NCBI GenBank assembly: GCA_003833135.1
Contig: QZLH01001157.1
Span: 30,223 to 40,486, forward strand
DNA from: Oehlia diaphana
Lineage: Eukaryota; Glomeromycota; Glomeromycetes; Glomerales; Glomeraceae
DNA: 10,264 bases
Direction: 5' to 3'
In this document: positions 1 through 6,142 of the stretch, piece by piece
Position numbering within the stretch: position 1 is the first letter of the stretch
Layout of the letters: each line of letters begins with the position of its first letter
Translations under genes and position numbers: made by a program
The notes under the pieces: model-generated
Told to the model about the DNA's origin: nothing
Seen by the model: only the letters and a program-made list of their open reading frames with translations
Databases searched by the model: none

Positions 1-2
1 TG

Positions 3-500
3 AAAGGGATGAAACAGGTATTAATCGAACGTGGATTGTGAAAAGATGGGTTAAATGCCGATTGTAAGTTGTGTAAGGATAAGATTGAAGATGTAAATCG
101 GACAGATTGTTGCGCACGAAGAATTATTTCATTACAGCCGGATTTTCTGTCCCAAAAAAGCGCGTTGGAGGAAGTAATATTAGAAGCTGGACATAAATAT
201 ATATTTTACCCGAAGTTCCATTGCGAACTGAACTACATTGAACGATACTGGAGAGCGGCAAAAAGATATGCTCAAGAGAACTGCGATTATTCTTGGTCAG
301 GCTTGCAACGTGTTGTTCCTGCAGCCTTGGAATCTGTTAGTACAATTACAGTAAGAAAATTTGCTAGGAAGGCGTGGCGTTATATGGATTTGTATAGGAA
401 AGGAATAACCAGTAAATTGGCAGAATATGCTGCCAAAAAGTATAAATCTCACCGTTGTATTCCTGAATATGTACTGGTGGAATTAAATAAAATAAAATAA
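3..500 (+). pseudogene. C-terminal part of a DDE-superfamily transposase, 5' end outside the window, one in-frame TGA
   Basis: This frame continues from the window edge and ends at TAA 498-500. The diagnostic block is FHCELNYIERYW, encoded around 216-251. Tc1/mariner-like DDE endonucleases carry their third catalytic acid in such an (N)-x-IE-x-x-W context, so the Glu of IE (codon 240-242) is the likely catalytic residue. A basic, aromatic tail follows. Upstream, the same frame reads KGMKQVLIERGL, then TGA at 39-41, then KDGLNADCKLC. A Trp would fit at the stop (TGG to TGA), so this is probably a single nonsense change. No ATG lies in frame between that stop and the conserved block; the first possible start is TTG at 69. 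The two other catalytic acids would lie upstream, outside the window. The copy is likely inactive unless the TGA is read through. Family assignment is firm at superfamily level only. Confidence 0.8.
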
Positions 501-527
501 TGGTTTTGCGATGTGAAAAAATGCAAT

Positions 528-571
528 GTCGCGTGAATAAATACTAAAATCACGTGAAAATCACGTGAAAA
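528..571. repeat. Tandem 11-bp repeat with CACGTG, subterminal in the DDE element
   Basis: The unit ATCACGTGAAA occurs twice back to back (549-559 and 560-570), with a degenerate relative, GTCGCGTGAATAA, at 528-540. The units sit between the transposase stop and the presumed element end. Short subterminal repeats in that position are typical transposase-binding sites. That role is inferred, not shown. Confidence 0.5.
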
Positions 572-574
572 TCG

Positions 575-632
575 AACATCGAAATTTCGGACTAGTGCGG
601 TTTATAGGTGACAGCCACCATAGTGCTAGCCT
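575..632. mobile_element. Probable 3' terminal region of the DDE transposon
   Basis: This stretch is GC-richer than its surroundings and contains the small palindrome CGAAATTTCG (580-589). The bottom strand reads inward from a CACTATGGTGGCTGTCACC-like end near 612-630. Beyond about 635 the sequence begins to resemble the hAT-like copy described next, so the boundary is placed here. No partner terminus is visible because the left half lies outside the window. Neither the exact end nor a target duplication can be fixed. Confidence 0.35.
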
Positions 633-635
633 GAA

Positions 636-1143
636 TTACGAAATTATAAATCACATGACACTGGATAAATAGTTTAGCCACCAGAATTTTTATCAGTTAT
701 AAAAAATTATGCTACACAAATTCTGAAATTGTGTTATGCAAGTTTTGTAATTCTGGCCAGAATTATAAACACAGCCAATTTTATGCCGATCACATTTAAT
801 TTTGGCCAAAATTACAGTGTATGGTACACTTAACAAATTCATGCAGGTGTAATTTGTTACGTGTCCTGTACATTTTGAATCAGTGTAGGCCAGATGCAAA
901 AATGGAAACTCTAATCCAGAATGTAAAATTTTATAAGTTAACTGTTAATAATTGAAAATCAGAAATGTGACTTCAGATGCGGCTAACTATTACTTTATTA
1001 TTTATTTATTATAATTAAACAATTATAAAATGGGTACAAAAATCAGTTTTAACTAAGTTTGTAAAAACTGATTTGAAAAGGATCAAACCGGTTGCACCCA
1101 TTTTAAATCCAGTTTTTAAAAATACAGCCGGTTCCAAACTCTA
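636..1143 (-). mobile_element. hAT-like non-autonomous element, copy 1, inverted and lacking its distal terminus
   Basis: Read on the bottom strand from 1143, this begins TAGAGTTTGGAACCGG, the same terminus as the complete element at 2703-3179. Similarity continues through a GTGCAA/CCCATTTTAAAT segment (about 1081-1115) and a CAGTTTT..ACAAA..AGTT segment. It resumes at TTTGCATCTGG (about 890-900), the block TTAAATGTGATCGGCATAAA (about 781-802), and GGTGGCT near 673-680. Relative to copy 2 it holds about 190 bp extra between roughly 905 and 1035, and about 70 bp extra near 820-890. The distal TIR is missing where the DDE element end abuts, which suggests truncation or interruption by that insertion. 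It carries no believable transposase, so it would depend on one supplied in trans. Confidence 0.6.
748..816. repeat. Paired GGCC-centred palindromes in hAT-like copy 1
   Basis: Two perfect 16-bp palindromes occur: AATTCTGGCCAGAATT (749-764) and AATTTTGGCCAAAATT (798-813). Their centres are 49 bp apart. The second is preceded by GCCGATCACATTT. Equivalent pairs occur at 2837-2902, 6949-6980 and 9787-9826, with a related single site near 8361. This looks like a conserved internal motif, possibly protein-binding. Confidence 0.7.
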
Positions 1144-1330
1144 GTCAAAGTTGACGATTTAGGTGACTTGATTAAATTATATGTTTTATTCTCATTTGCC
1201 CTTATCTATCATTCTATTATTAATAATACCAATTTCTTTATACTCATCATGAAAAGACCAAATCTGAATTGATGAGATTTAAATCTAAATTTAATTTATT
1301 TTCATACTGAAATATCAATTTTAGTTTTGG
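1144..1330. other. AT-rich spacer, no gene recognised
   Basis: This separates the terminus of hAT-like copy 1 from the Sel1-type remnants. Both strands carry many stops. A short minus-strand open stretch exists (around 1188-1245), but no domain is recognisable. Confidence 0.5.
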
Positions 1331-1785
1331 CTAATAAATATTCTTATTTTGCTGACTTTTATTTAAACCTAATAAACCCATTTCATAAGATTTTCTAAGA
1401 ATATACAGTATTAAGCATTAGCTTGACTATTTTCAGCTGAAATCGTGTACCATTTCAGAGCTTCTTTTCTATTTATCTTAATATATAAATTTTTCAAGTA
1501 AAATTATACTTTAGGATAATTGTTTTTGCAGATCCTATAAAACCAGTATAATGATTGAATATAATTTTGTTTATATTTAACTCCAAATTTACATAAAAAT
1601 GTAATGAAAAATTCTATCTCAAAATTATTATAAGTATTTAATATCCATTCAAAAGATTTCTTCTAATTATGTGTCCTTCTATATATGCCTCTCTGAAATA
1701 GCATTTTGCTGCTTCATACCCATTTTCTGCAACTTCTTGTATAAATTCAATTTTTAATAATATACGTTCAAGATTATAAATTGTA
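1331..1785 (-). pseudogene. Decayed Sel1-like repeat (TPR-class) protein
   Basis: Three minus-strand fragments together look like Sel1-like repeats, the ~36-residue alpha/alpha units usually found in scaffold or signalling proteins. Fragment C (about 1785 down to the stop at 1638-1640) contains EFIQEVAENGYEAAKCYF followed by REAYIEGH. Fragment A (1479 down to stop 1411-1413) reads RKEALKWYTISAENSQANA, matching the EAxxWYxxSAENGxxxAQ pattern of the family. Fragment B (1399 down to stop 1331-1333), in a shifted frame, reads KSYEMGLLGLNKSQQNK, matching the YEMGxGVxKD half of a unit. Stops and a frame change between A and B show decay. The stretch between C and A (about 1480-1637) is AT-rich and could be an intron or eroded repeats. 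Sel1-repeat proteins are abundant in Glomeromycotina. Recognition is by eye from the repeat pattern; fragment C is the weakest. Confidence 0.5.
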
Positions 1786-1839
1786 GTTTAATGAAGATAT
1801 CATATAACTATTTGATTCTTTAAGAGAAAGATTTATTTC

Positions 1840-2379
1840 TTATTTTCTATTAGTTAAAGAAAGATTTGATTCTTTTCTATTTAATAATTTATCTATTTCT
1901 TCTTTTATTTGAGTCAACCATTTGTTTGTTTCATTCTTATCAAAAATAGGTTCTTCTTTTAATACTAAAATATTCTTTCTTTTAATCAAACCATTTTTAA
2001 TATCTATCTTTATCATTTTATTATTATTAATTTTTCTTTTCTTCTTATAAAGGTATACTTTATATAATCCATCTCCAACAACATAATTTTTAACCAAATT
2101 TATTATTTCATTATTTTCCAACCATTCTTTAAATTTTTTAAAAAGTACTCCTTGTTCTCCATTTACATTTGGATGATTTTCTCTACCTGTAACAAAATTT
2201 ATTGAATTAATTTTTAATTTAAAACATTCTAATATTACTTCTTTTATTTTTATATATGCTTCTTTCTTGGTATATCCATGTAAATCATAATATGGTATAT
2301 ATTTTTTTCCTGTCTTTTTATTGATTTTTATTATATCATCTATGATTAATATAAAATGTTGAAATAAAAGGTAATTTAA
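1840..2379 (-). CDS. Smr-domain protein, possibly 5'-frameshifted
   Basis: The frame is open for 179 codons, from the stop at 2380-2382 to TAA at 1840-1842. Numbered from the first open codon, residues 30-38 are YYDLHGYTK, followed by KEAYIKIKEVI. Residues 64-80 contain TGRENHPNVNGEQGVLF, followed by KKFKEWL. These are the two signatures of an Smr (small MutS-related) domain, the LDLHG-xxxxEA segment and the TGxGxHSxxGxGxL segment. The usual third-position Gly of TGxG is Glu here. Smr domains bind or nick nucleic acids in mismatch repair, recombination and mRNA or ribosome quality control. A Lys/Asn-rich tail of about 90 residues follows. The open frame contains no ATG before the domain. An ATG at 2422-2420 opens 26 codons in a different frame ending at about 2343. 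The intervening minus strand has no GT, so an intron donor there is excluded; a one-base frameshift or an unrecognised start is likelier. Family assignment is fairly firm; functionality is uncertain. Confidence 0.6.
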   Translation of the reverse strand, partial: LNYLLFQHFILIIDDIIKINKKTGKKYIPYYDLHGYTKKEAYIKIKEVILECFKLKINSINFVTGRENHPNVNGEQGVLFKKFKEWLENNEIINLVKNYVVGDGLYKVYLYKKKRKINNNKMIKIDIKNGLIKRKNILVLKEEPIFDKNETNKWLTQIKEEIDKLLNRKESNLSLTNRK

Positions 2380-2422
2380 TTAAATTTGTTTTCGCAATCT
2401 CCATATTTATAATTTTTTTCAT

Positions 2423-2673
2423 TAATTAAACAATGACCAATTAGCTAGAAATTTTAATTTCTTATACCCTTATACAATGATAATGGAATTCGACGTCATT
2501 TGCTTTATTATATACTTCTATTTAGTGAACAACTATACTACATTTGAAACAATAACATTTGAAGTAACTTTTAGGTATTGTTACACATGCTGCATAAATT
2601 TTTTTGGCACATGTGGCACAGTTAACATATTGTATAACAAAATTTTATTATTGTTTTAAAAAAAAGGTTTTAT
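2423..2673. other. AT-rich spacer with a Cys-codon-rich patch, no gene assigned
   Basis: Around 2575-2640 both strands show several Cys codons, because ACA/TGT and GCACATG stretches are near-palindromic. Neither strand gives an uninterrupted zinc-ribbon-like frame. The plus-strand open stretch 2477-2659 is hydrophobic and low complexity. This is probably an intergenic or 5' region of the Smr locus. Confidence 0.4.
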
Positions 2674-2702
2674 TTTTTATCGCTATAGCAATATATCTCC
2701 AG
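2674..2702 (+). repeat. Left inverted-repeat arm, outer portion, interrupted by the hAT-like element
   Basis: The sequence contains TTATCGCTATAGCAATATATC followed by TCCAG. It pairs with the reverse complement of about 4767-4800, with roughly 22 of 26 aligned bases identical. The remainder of the arm resumes at 3188 after the inserted element. Confidence 0.65.
2695..2702. repeat. 8-bp target-site duplication, left copy
   Basis: ATCTCCAG directly precedes the TAGAG terminus at 2703. Its partner after the element is ATCGCCAG (3180-3187), with one mismatch. The uninterrupted paralogous arm reads ATCACCAG only once. An 8-bp duplication is the hallmark of the hAT superfamily. Confidence 0.75.
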
Positions 2703-3179
2703 TAGAGTTTGGAACCGATTCTATTTTTGAAAACCAAATTTAAAACGGGTGCAACTAGTTCAACCCGTTTCAAACCAGTTTCACAAAATCCAGTTGAAAC
2801 TGAATAACCGATTTGCGCATCTGGTTTATATTTGATAATTTTGGTCAGAATTAAATGTGATCAGCATAAATCTGGCCAAGTTATAACTTCGGCCAAAATT
2901 ACAAACATTGTATAACACAATAAATTTTGTGGGACACAATTATCTATAAAAAAATTTTGTGTAACATAACTTACCTGGTGGCTATACTTAAATTTTGCAA
3001 TTTGGGCCAGCAGTCCAGCACCATAAAAAGTTTCAATATCAAACCGGGTTGAGTATTCAGTTACACCCGGTTTAAACGCAAACTGGTTTTCATAATATGA
3101 ATCCTGGTTAAACCGAATCATCAAAAATCGGTTGCAAACTGAATTTGGAACCGGATGTACCATCCGGTTCCAAACTCTA
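2703..3179 (+). mobile_element. Complete 477-bp hAT-type MITE, copy 2
   Basis: The element starts TAGAGTTTGGAACCG and ends with its exact reverse complement, CGGTTCCAAACTCTA. This gives a 15-bp perfect TIR that fits the hAT terminal pattern YARNG. It is flanked by 8-bp duplications. Subterminal regions are rich in AACCGG/AACCCG/CCGGTT motifs (2760-2830 and 3040-3165), as expected for hAT transposase-binding clusters. The interior carries the GGCC palindrome group (2837-2902) and GGTGGCT (near 2977-2983), both shared with copy 1 at 636-1143. An open frame of about 100 codons on the minus strand (2861-3163) spans the repeats and is not considered a gene. The element is non-autonomous; it inserted into the left arm of the MULE-like inverted repeat. 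Confidence 0.8.
2837..2902. repeat. GGCC-palindrome cluster in hAT-type copy 2
   Basis: Three motif copies occur: AATTTTGGTCAGAATT (2837-2852), TCTGGCCAAGTTATA (about 2871-2885) and CTTCGGCCAAAATTAC (about 2887-2902). The first is followed by AAATGTGATCAGCATAAA, the reverse complement of the flank found in copy 1. Confidence 0.65.
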
Positions 3180-3187
3180 ATCGCCAG
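3180..3187. repeat. 8-bp target-site duplication, right copy
   Basis: ATCGCCAG follows the CTCTA terminus directly and matches ATCTCCAG at 2695-2702 at 7 of 8 positions. Beyond it, TCCATATAATCACGTGATTTA resumes the interrupted inverted-repeat arm. Confidence 0.75.
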
Positions 3188-3208
3188 TCCATATAATCAC
3201 GTGATTTA

Positions 3209-3441
3209 CATTGCATGTGACTTGTCGTTAATTATACATTTTTTATTATATTAGCGAATATTACATTATAAATAATTTACAAGTAAATAATATAACAAGC
3301 AAATAATGCATTATTGTAAGCGTTATTATATCTCAATAAAAAAATCAACTAGTTATTAACTGCTTATAAATAAAAAGCAAAAGAATCGTAAAAAGGCTAT
3401 ACGAAAATACCTTGCAATTCTTTTAATAATGACTAGCCAAC
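3209..3441. other. AT-rich spacer between left repeat arm and MULE pseudogene
   Basis: No domain was recognised. There is an imperfect direct repeat, AAGTAAATAATATAAC followed by AAGCAAATAATG, around 3282-3310. A minus-strand frame runs a short way past the pseudogene's last recognisable residue, but it becomes hydrophobic and family-unlike. The 3' half of the MULE transposase appears to be deleted. Confidence 0.5.
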
Positions 3442-4284
3442 CTACATATTTTGCAATGATGTTGTATTCCTTTCGTCAAGTAAAAGAACTTGAGCAAGTA
3501 AAATATTTTGATAATTACTATCAAATCTAACAAACAATGACAATGCCATGCCATAATGGTTAGTTTTATGAGTTACATCATTAAGGACACAATCAGAATA
3601 ACGAATCCAATTTTCTATTTAAATTGGTACCATCCAGAATAAATAAGTCAAAGTATTATCTTCATCCCAACCACGAACTACAACCCATCGAGGATCCATT
3701 TCTTTTTGTTGGTCAAGCCAGTTTGATATTTGGGCTGCATCATTTGATAAAGATTTACTACTTGGATGAAATTTTTTAATGGCAGAATAAAGGTCATTTA
3801 AATAGATGGGTTGTAAAGGAAATTTTCCTTCAAGATATTTACATTGAATTGTAGCACCAAATTTACAGTGAATGGTCATAAATTAATATCATCAATCATT
3901 TCAGGTGTAAATCTTGTTGCATCTTCAAATTCAATTATTGATCTATTTAAAGGATGGTTATGAGATTCATTTAACTTGTTTATAAACACAAAACCTTGTG
4001 GATTTTTATTCTTTAGATGAGATGCATTAACAAAAAAAGGACAATTTAATTTTTTGGTAGAGGTATCTCTGATAGAGGATGAATTATAAGTTCGACTATG
4101 ATCACAAATAAATGATCGTTGACTAACAATACTTGCTTCACAGGTTACATGATCTTTAATCATATGAAAACCTTGACTCTTTGCCCATTCATTCAAAAAT
4201 TGTTCACATTTTTCCCATGACATAAAGGTCTTTCCTGAATACAAAGATACAGTATCATGTTTATTGAATAATATCGGTTGGCCA
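3442..4284 (-). pseudogene. FAR1-type DNA-binding domain plus start of MULE transposase, disrupted
   Basis: Read from 4284 downward, the first part contains SGKTFMSWEKCEQFLNEWAK, a typical FAR1 domain opening. It continues with FICDHS, NCPFFVNAS and NESHNHPL, which give the Cys-Cys-His-x-His pattern of the FAR1/WRKY-GCM1 zinc-binding fold. This frame stops at about 3876-3878. The continuation (TIHCKFGATIQ to DPRWVVVRGWD) is one frame over, so a single-base deletion near 3878-3882 is likely. A TAA at 3619-3621 follows FWMVPI. After it the same frame continues IENWIRYSD, then NDVTHKTNHYGMALSLFV, matching the start of the MULE catalytic domain, whose first acid lies in this D-x-T-x-K-T-N segment. 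Recognisable sequence ends at TAG 3442-3444, so the rest of the catalytic domain is missing. The 5' edge fits a 3' splice site (ATTTGTAG at 4285-4292 on the minus strand). Such genes derive from Mutator-like transposons. This copy is clearly inactive. Confidence 0.85.
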
Positions 4285-4337
4285 CTACAAATAACTAAAA
4301 AAAAGAGGAGTTAGACACTTATAACCTTTAAATAAAA

Positions 4338-4418
4338 TAACCCTAACCCTAACCCTAATCCTAATTTCTAACCCTGAATCCTAATCCTAAACAAACTAAC
4401 CCTAACCCTAACCCTAAC
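4338..4418. repeat. Interstitial telomere-like array (CCCTAA)n
   Basis: The array has about 13 units. Three perfect CCCTAA copies start at 4341, then come degenerate units (TCCTAA, TTTCTAA, CCCTGAA, TCCTAA twice, ACAAACTAA), then three perfect copies running into CGCGATCC. CCCTAA/TTAGGG is the common fungal telomere repeat. It lies just 5' of the FAR1/MULE pseudogene, inside the interval a 5' intron would occupy. Both outer blocks are perfect while the middle is diverged, as if two short arrays had merged or the centre had decayed. Confidence 0.9.
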
Positions 4419-4468
4419 GCGATCCCAACACCAATATAAAGATAAGCCTAATGCTTATTATTAACGTA

Positions 4469-4470
4469 CC
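4469..4470 (-). other. Possible 5' splice donor (AATG|GTACGT) of the FAR1/MULE gene
   Basis: A consensus-like GTACGT lies on the minus strand at 4469-4464. It could pair with the acceptor at 4285-4286 to give a 185-nt intron holding the telomere array. In the required phase, however, a TAA codon falls just before the junction. Either the upstream exon is non-coding, the pairing is wrong, or the site has decayed. Confidence 0.2.
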
Positions 4471-4560
4471 ATTACTAGGACTTTCATGTCTACTTTTTTT
4501 GTCCATATCATATATTTACCATATAGAAATAATACAAATAAGTAAAAAGAAAGTTTGTTT

Positions 4561-4713
4561 ATGAGTAAAAGGAGTAAAAGGAGTAAAATAAGCAAGGATA
4601 TATTAGTCGTTATTAATGAAAGTTTAAAATTGTTGGTAAATGAAAAAGAGAGAGGAGACAATCATGAGAAAAAAATATCGATAATCTTTTTTTATAATCT
4701 AATTATAGTTTAA
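4561..4713 (+). CDS. Small 50-residue basic/acidic ORF, uncertain
   Basis: An ATG at 4561 opens 50 codons ending at TAA 4711-4713, with a stop upstream at 4543-4545. It begins MSKRSKRSKISKDILVVINE and continues as a charged helical segment with ESLKLL and NEKERGDNHEKK, ending in a hydrophobic tail. The charged part is coiled-coil-like and resembles C-terminal tails of fungal Myb/SANT or trihelix-type proteins. That is an impression, not an assignment. The start overlaps a short GAGTAAAAG tandem repeat (4563-4588). It may be a fragment of a longer eroded gene or chance. Confidence 0.2.
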   Translation: MSKRSKRSKISKDILVVINESLKLLVNEKERGDNHEKKISIIFFYNLIIV

Positions 4714-4724
4714 AAAAGAGTTTA

Positions 4725-4764
4725 AATCAATAAATCATATGATTAATCAATAAATCACATAATC
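4725..4764. repeat. Two tandem 20-bp units, AATCAATAAATCAYATRATY
   Basis: Units lie at 4725-4744 and 4745-4764 and differ at three positions. The second overlaps the inner edge of the right inverted-repeat arm. Confidence 0.7.
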
Positions 4765-4800
4765 TGTATAGACTGGTGATATGTCGCTATAGCGATAAAT
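4751..4800 (-). repeat. Right inverted-repeat arm, uninterrupted, with a 12-bp palindrome
   Basis: The reverse complement reads ATTTATCGCTATAGCGACAT, then ATCACCAGTC, then TATACAGATTATGTGATTTA. This matches 2674-2702 joined to 3188-3208. It contains the perfect palindrome TCGCTATAGCGA (4784-4795). It serves as the empty-site version of the site invaded by the hAT-type element. Confidence 0.65.
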
Positions 4801-4804
4801 GATA

Positions 4805-5140
4805 ATTTTCTTATAAAAAAAGTGATATTTTAAATTTTTAAATTTTATAAAATTTTTTTTATCTGACCTAATTTTTTGAGGTTGTTACAAAAAAAGTGTA
4901 TAAAAGGATGTTACAAATAAATTTATCCTTTTAATATTTAATCATTTACAAATATTTTATTAGACATGGACATACTGAATAGCACAAAAAATATTTTGCA
5001 TTATGATAGTCAATTAAAAGTCATGTGATTACATTCTCCCCTTATATAAATTAATAAGTTCATTAAAAAAATAAAATTTTATTAAAAAAAAATAATAGTA
5101 AAAAAATAAAATTTATTCAAAAAAAATTTATTAAAAAAAA
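4805..5140. other. AT-rich, homopolymer-rich spacer
   Basis: No open frame or domain is recognisable. The stretch is dominated by A and T runs (5060-5140). The only more complex segment is AGTCATGTGATTACATTCTCCCC near 5020. Confidence 0.6.
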
Positions 5141-5260
5141 AATATCTGATATTTATTAGATATCTGTCAGATATCTATTTAAATTATCTGTCAGATATTT
5201 GTCCGAATCATCTGAATAAACCTGTAAGGATATCTGATTTATTAGTGTTAAGTATAAGTT

Positions 5261-5280
5261 AAACTAAACTAAACTAAACT
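5261..5280. repeat. AAACT pentamer, four tandem copies
   Basis: Four perfect AAACT units lie at 5261-5280, inside the left arm of the degenerate element, and lead into GGACTGATGGGGTCGAC. Confidence 0.9.
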
Positions 5281-5541
5281 GGACTGATGGGGTCGACTTA
5301 GTTTGACTTGAAGATTTTTAAGTCATGGTCTGGTTTGGTTTAACTTGACTTTCAAGTTAATAGGATCAAACAGAACTCCAAACATTACTAAAAGAATTCA
5401 GATCTAAATTTGTATAAACCTAATAATTAATTTCTGTTCCAAATGTATAAAATTATATGTAGATTTTAAACTCAAATTTGCTATCTCAGAATCTAGTAAT
5501 TGGATTTTAATGATCTTTGATTTGTTAGATTCGTCTCAACG

Positions 5542-5569
5542 AGATGAATATTTTAATATATATTCATCT
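5542..5569. repeat. Hairpin with 10-bp perfect arms
   Basis: AGATGAATAT (5542-5551) pairs with ATATTCATCT (5560-5569) across an 8-nt loop, followed by TTTTTAG. It is AT-rich, could be a foldback scar or an RNA hairpin, and has no coding context. Confidence 0.5.
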
Positions 5570-5962
5570 TTTTAGGTGTAATATTGACCAAGATATCACA
5601 TTTTAAAATTTTAGTTACATGGAATCTGAGTTGTTTTAGTAATGTTCAGGGTCCTGGTCAAACCGATGGGGTTGATGGAGATTAACTCTAGTAATATCTG
5701 AAAAAATTCTGCAATAGTAAATTTATTCATCACATGTATCATATCCCTTTGTGTTTCTATTTTCTATAAGTATCTGAGGGACTTAGTTTTTTTCAGTTAA
5801 TTAAAATTCTATTTGTTATGCTCTTAGTCATCATAGTTTATTCATGTGTTATTGTATAATGCTGGCCCTATGCAGAATTTTTTAGATAGATTTTTAGGTA
5901 TTATAGGGGCAGTTGTTGATGAATCGATAGGCAAGACAATGGAATTAATATTAATAACCCAT

Positions 5963-6142
5963 CTATAAAAATGAAATGAGTTAAATTTGTTTAATATTTG
6001 TGCTCATATATTATAAATGTCTAAAAAACACCATTTTGTTTAATTTTTATTTTTTTGTAATAAGATATAAATCAGACAAAATGGTGCTTTTTTGGATGTT
6101 TTTTACACATGAACACAAATTTAACACATTTCATTTTTATAG
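5963..6142. mobile_element. 180-bp foldback MITE with long near-perfect arms
   Basis: The left arm starts CTATAAAAATGAAATG at 5963 and the right arm ends with its exact complement, CATTTCATTTTTATAG, at 6142. Pairing continues inward through GTTAAATTTGT (5980-5990 with 6115-6125) and ACACCATTTTGT (6028-6039 with 6074-6085), with small mismatches and gaps. The arms are about 70 nt each around a T-rich loop. A TA dinucleotide lies at each end (TA|TAAAAATG and CATTTTTA|TA), compatible with a Tc1/mariner-type TA duplication. No coding capacity. It sits just inside the right arm of the 5141-6310 element, so it probably inserted later. Confidence 0.7.

Larger units (their letters stand above)
2674..4800 (-). 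mobile_element. Candidate MULE-type transposon with ~50-bp inverted termini, decayed and secondarily invaded
   Basis: An inverted repeat brackets the FAR1/MULE pseudogene. The left arm is 2674-2702 plus 3188-3208 once the hAT-like insert is removed. The right arm, at about 4751-4800, is its reverse complement. The arms share TTATCGCTATAGC, then ATATC-N-CCAGTC-N-ATA, then ATNNTGTGATTTA-like sequence with a few mismatches. Long inverted termini around a MULE transposase are typical of Mutator-like elements. No 9-bp target duplication could be found, and similarity stops outside the TATCGC core. The arms may therefore be the termini, or a separate older repeat present in two inverted copies. Both transposase and arms are degraded. 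Confidence 0.45.

Noticed and set aside
693..899. 68-codon minus-strand open frame
   Set aside because: It lies wholly within hAT-like copy 1, crosses its palindromes, and has no recognisable domain.
2477..2659. 60-codon plus-strand frame with several Cys codons
   Set aside because: Hydrophobic and low complexity. The Cys pattern arises from near-palindromic ACA/TGT stretches and matches no zinc-binding spacing without stops.
2861..3163. 100-codon minus-strand open frame
   Set aside because: It is entirely inside the complete MITE, and its sequence follows the subterminal AACCGG repeats. Copy 1 does not preserve the frame.
4461..4661. 66-codon minus-strand Leu-rich frame resembling a membrane segment
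   Set aside because: The Leu run is the complement of a short GAGTAAAAG/TAATAA-rich tract. It is low complexity with no ATG at a sensible start.
5880..5960. Short coding-like plus-strand stretch (GIIGAVVDESIGKTMELI)
   Set aside because: Only about 20 codons, stops on both sides and no family match; it is cut off at the foldback element.
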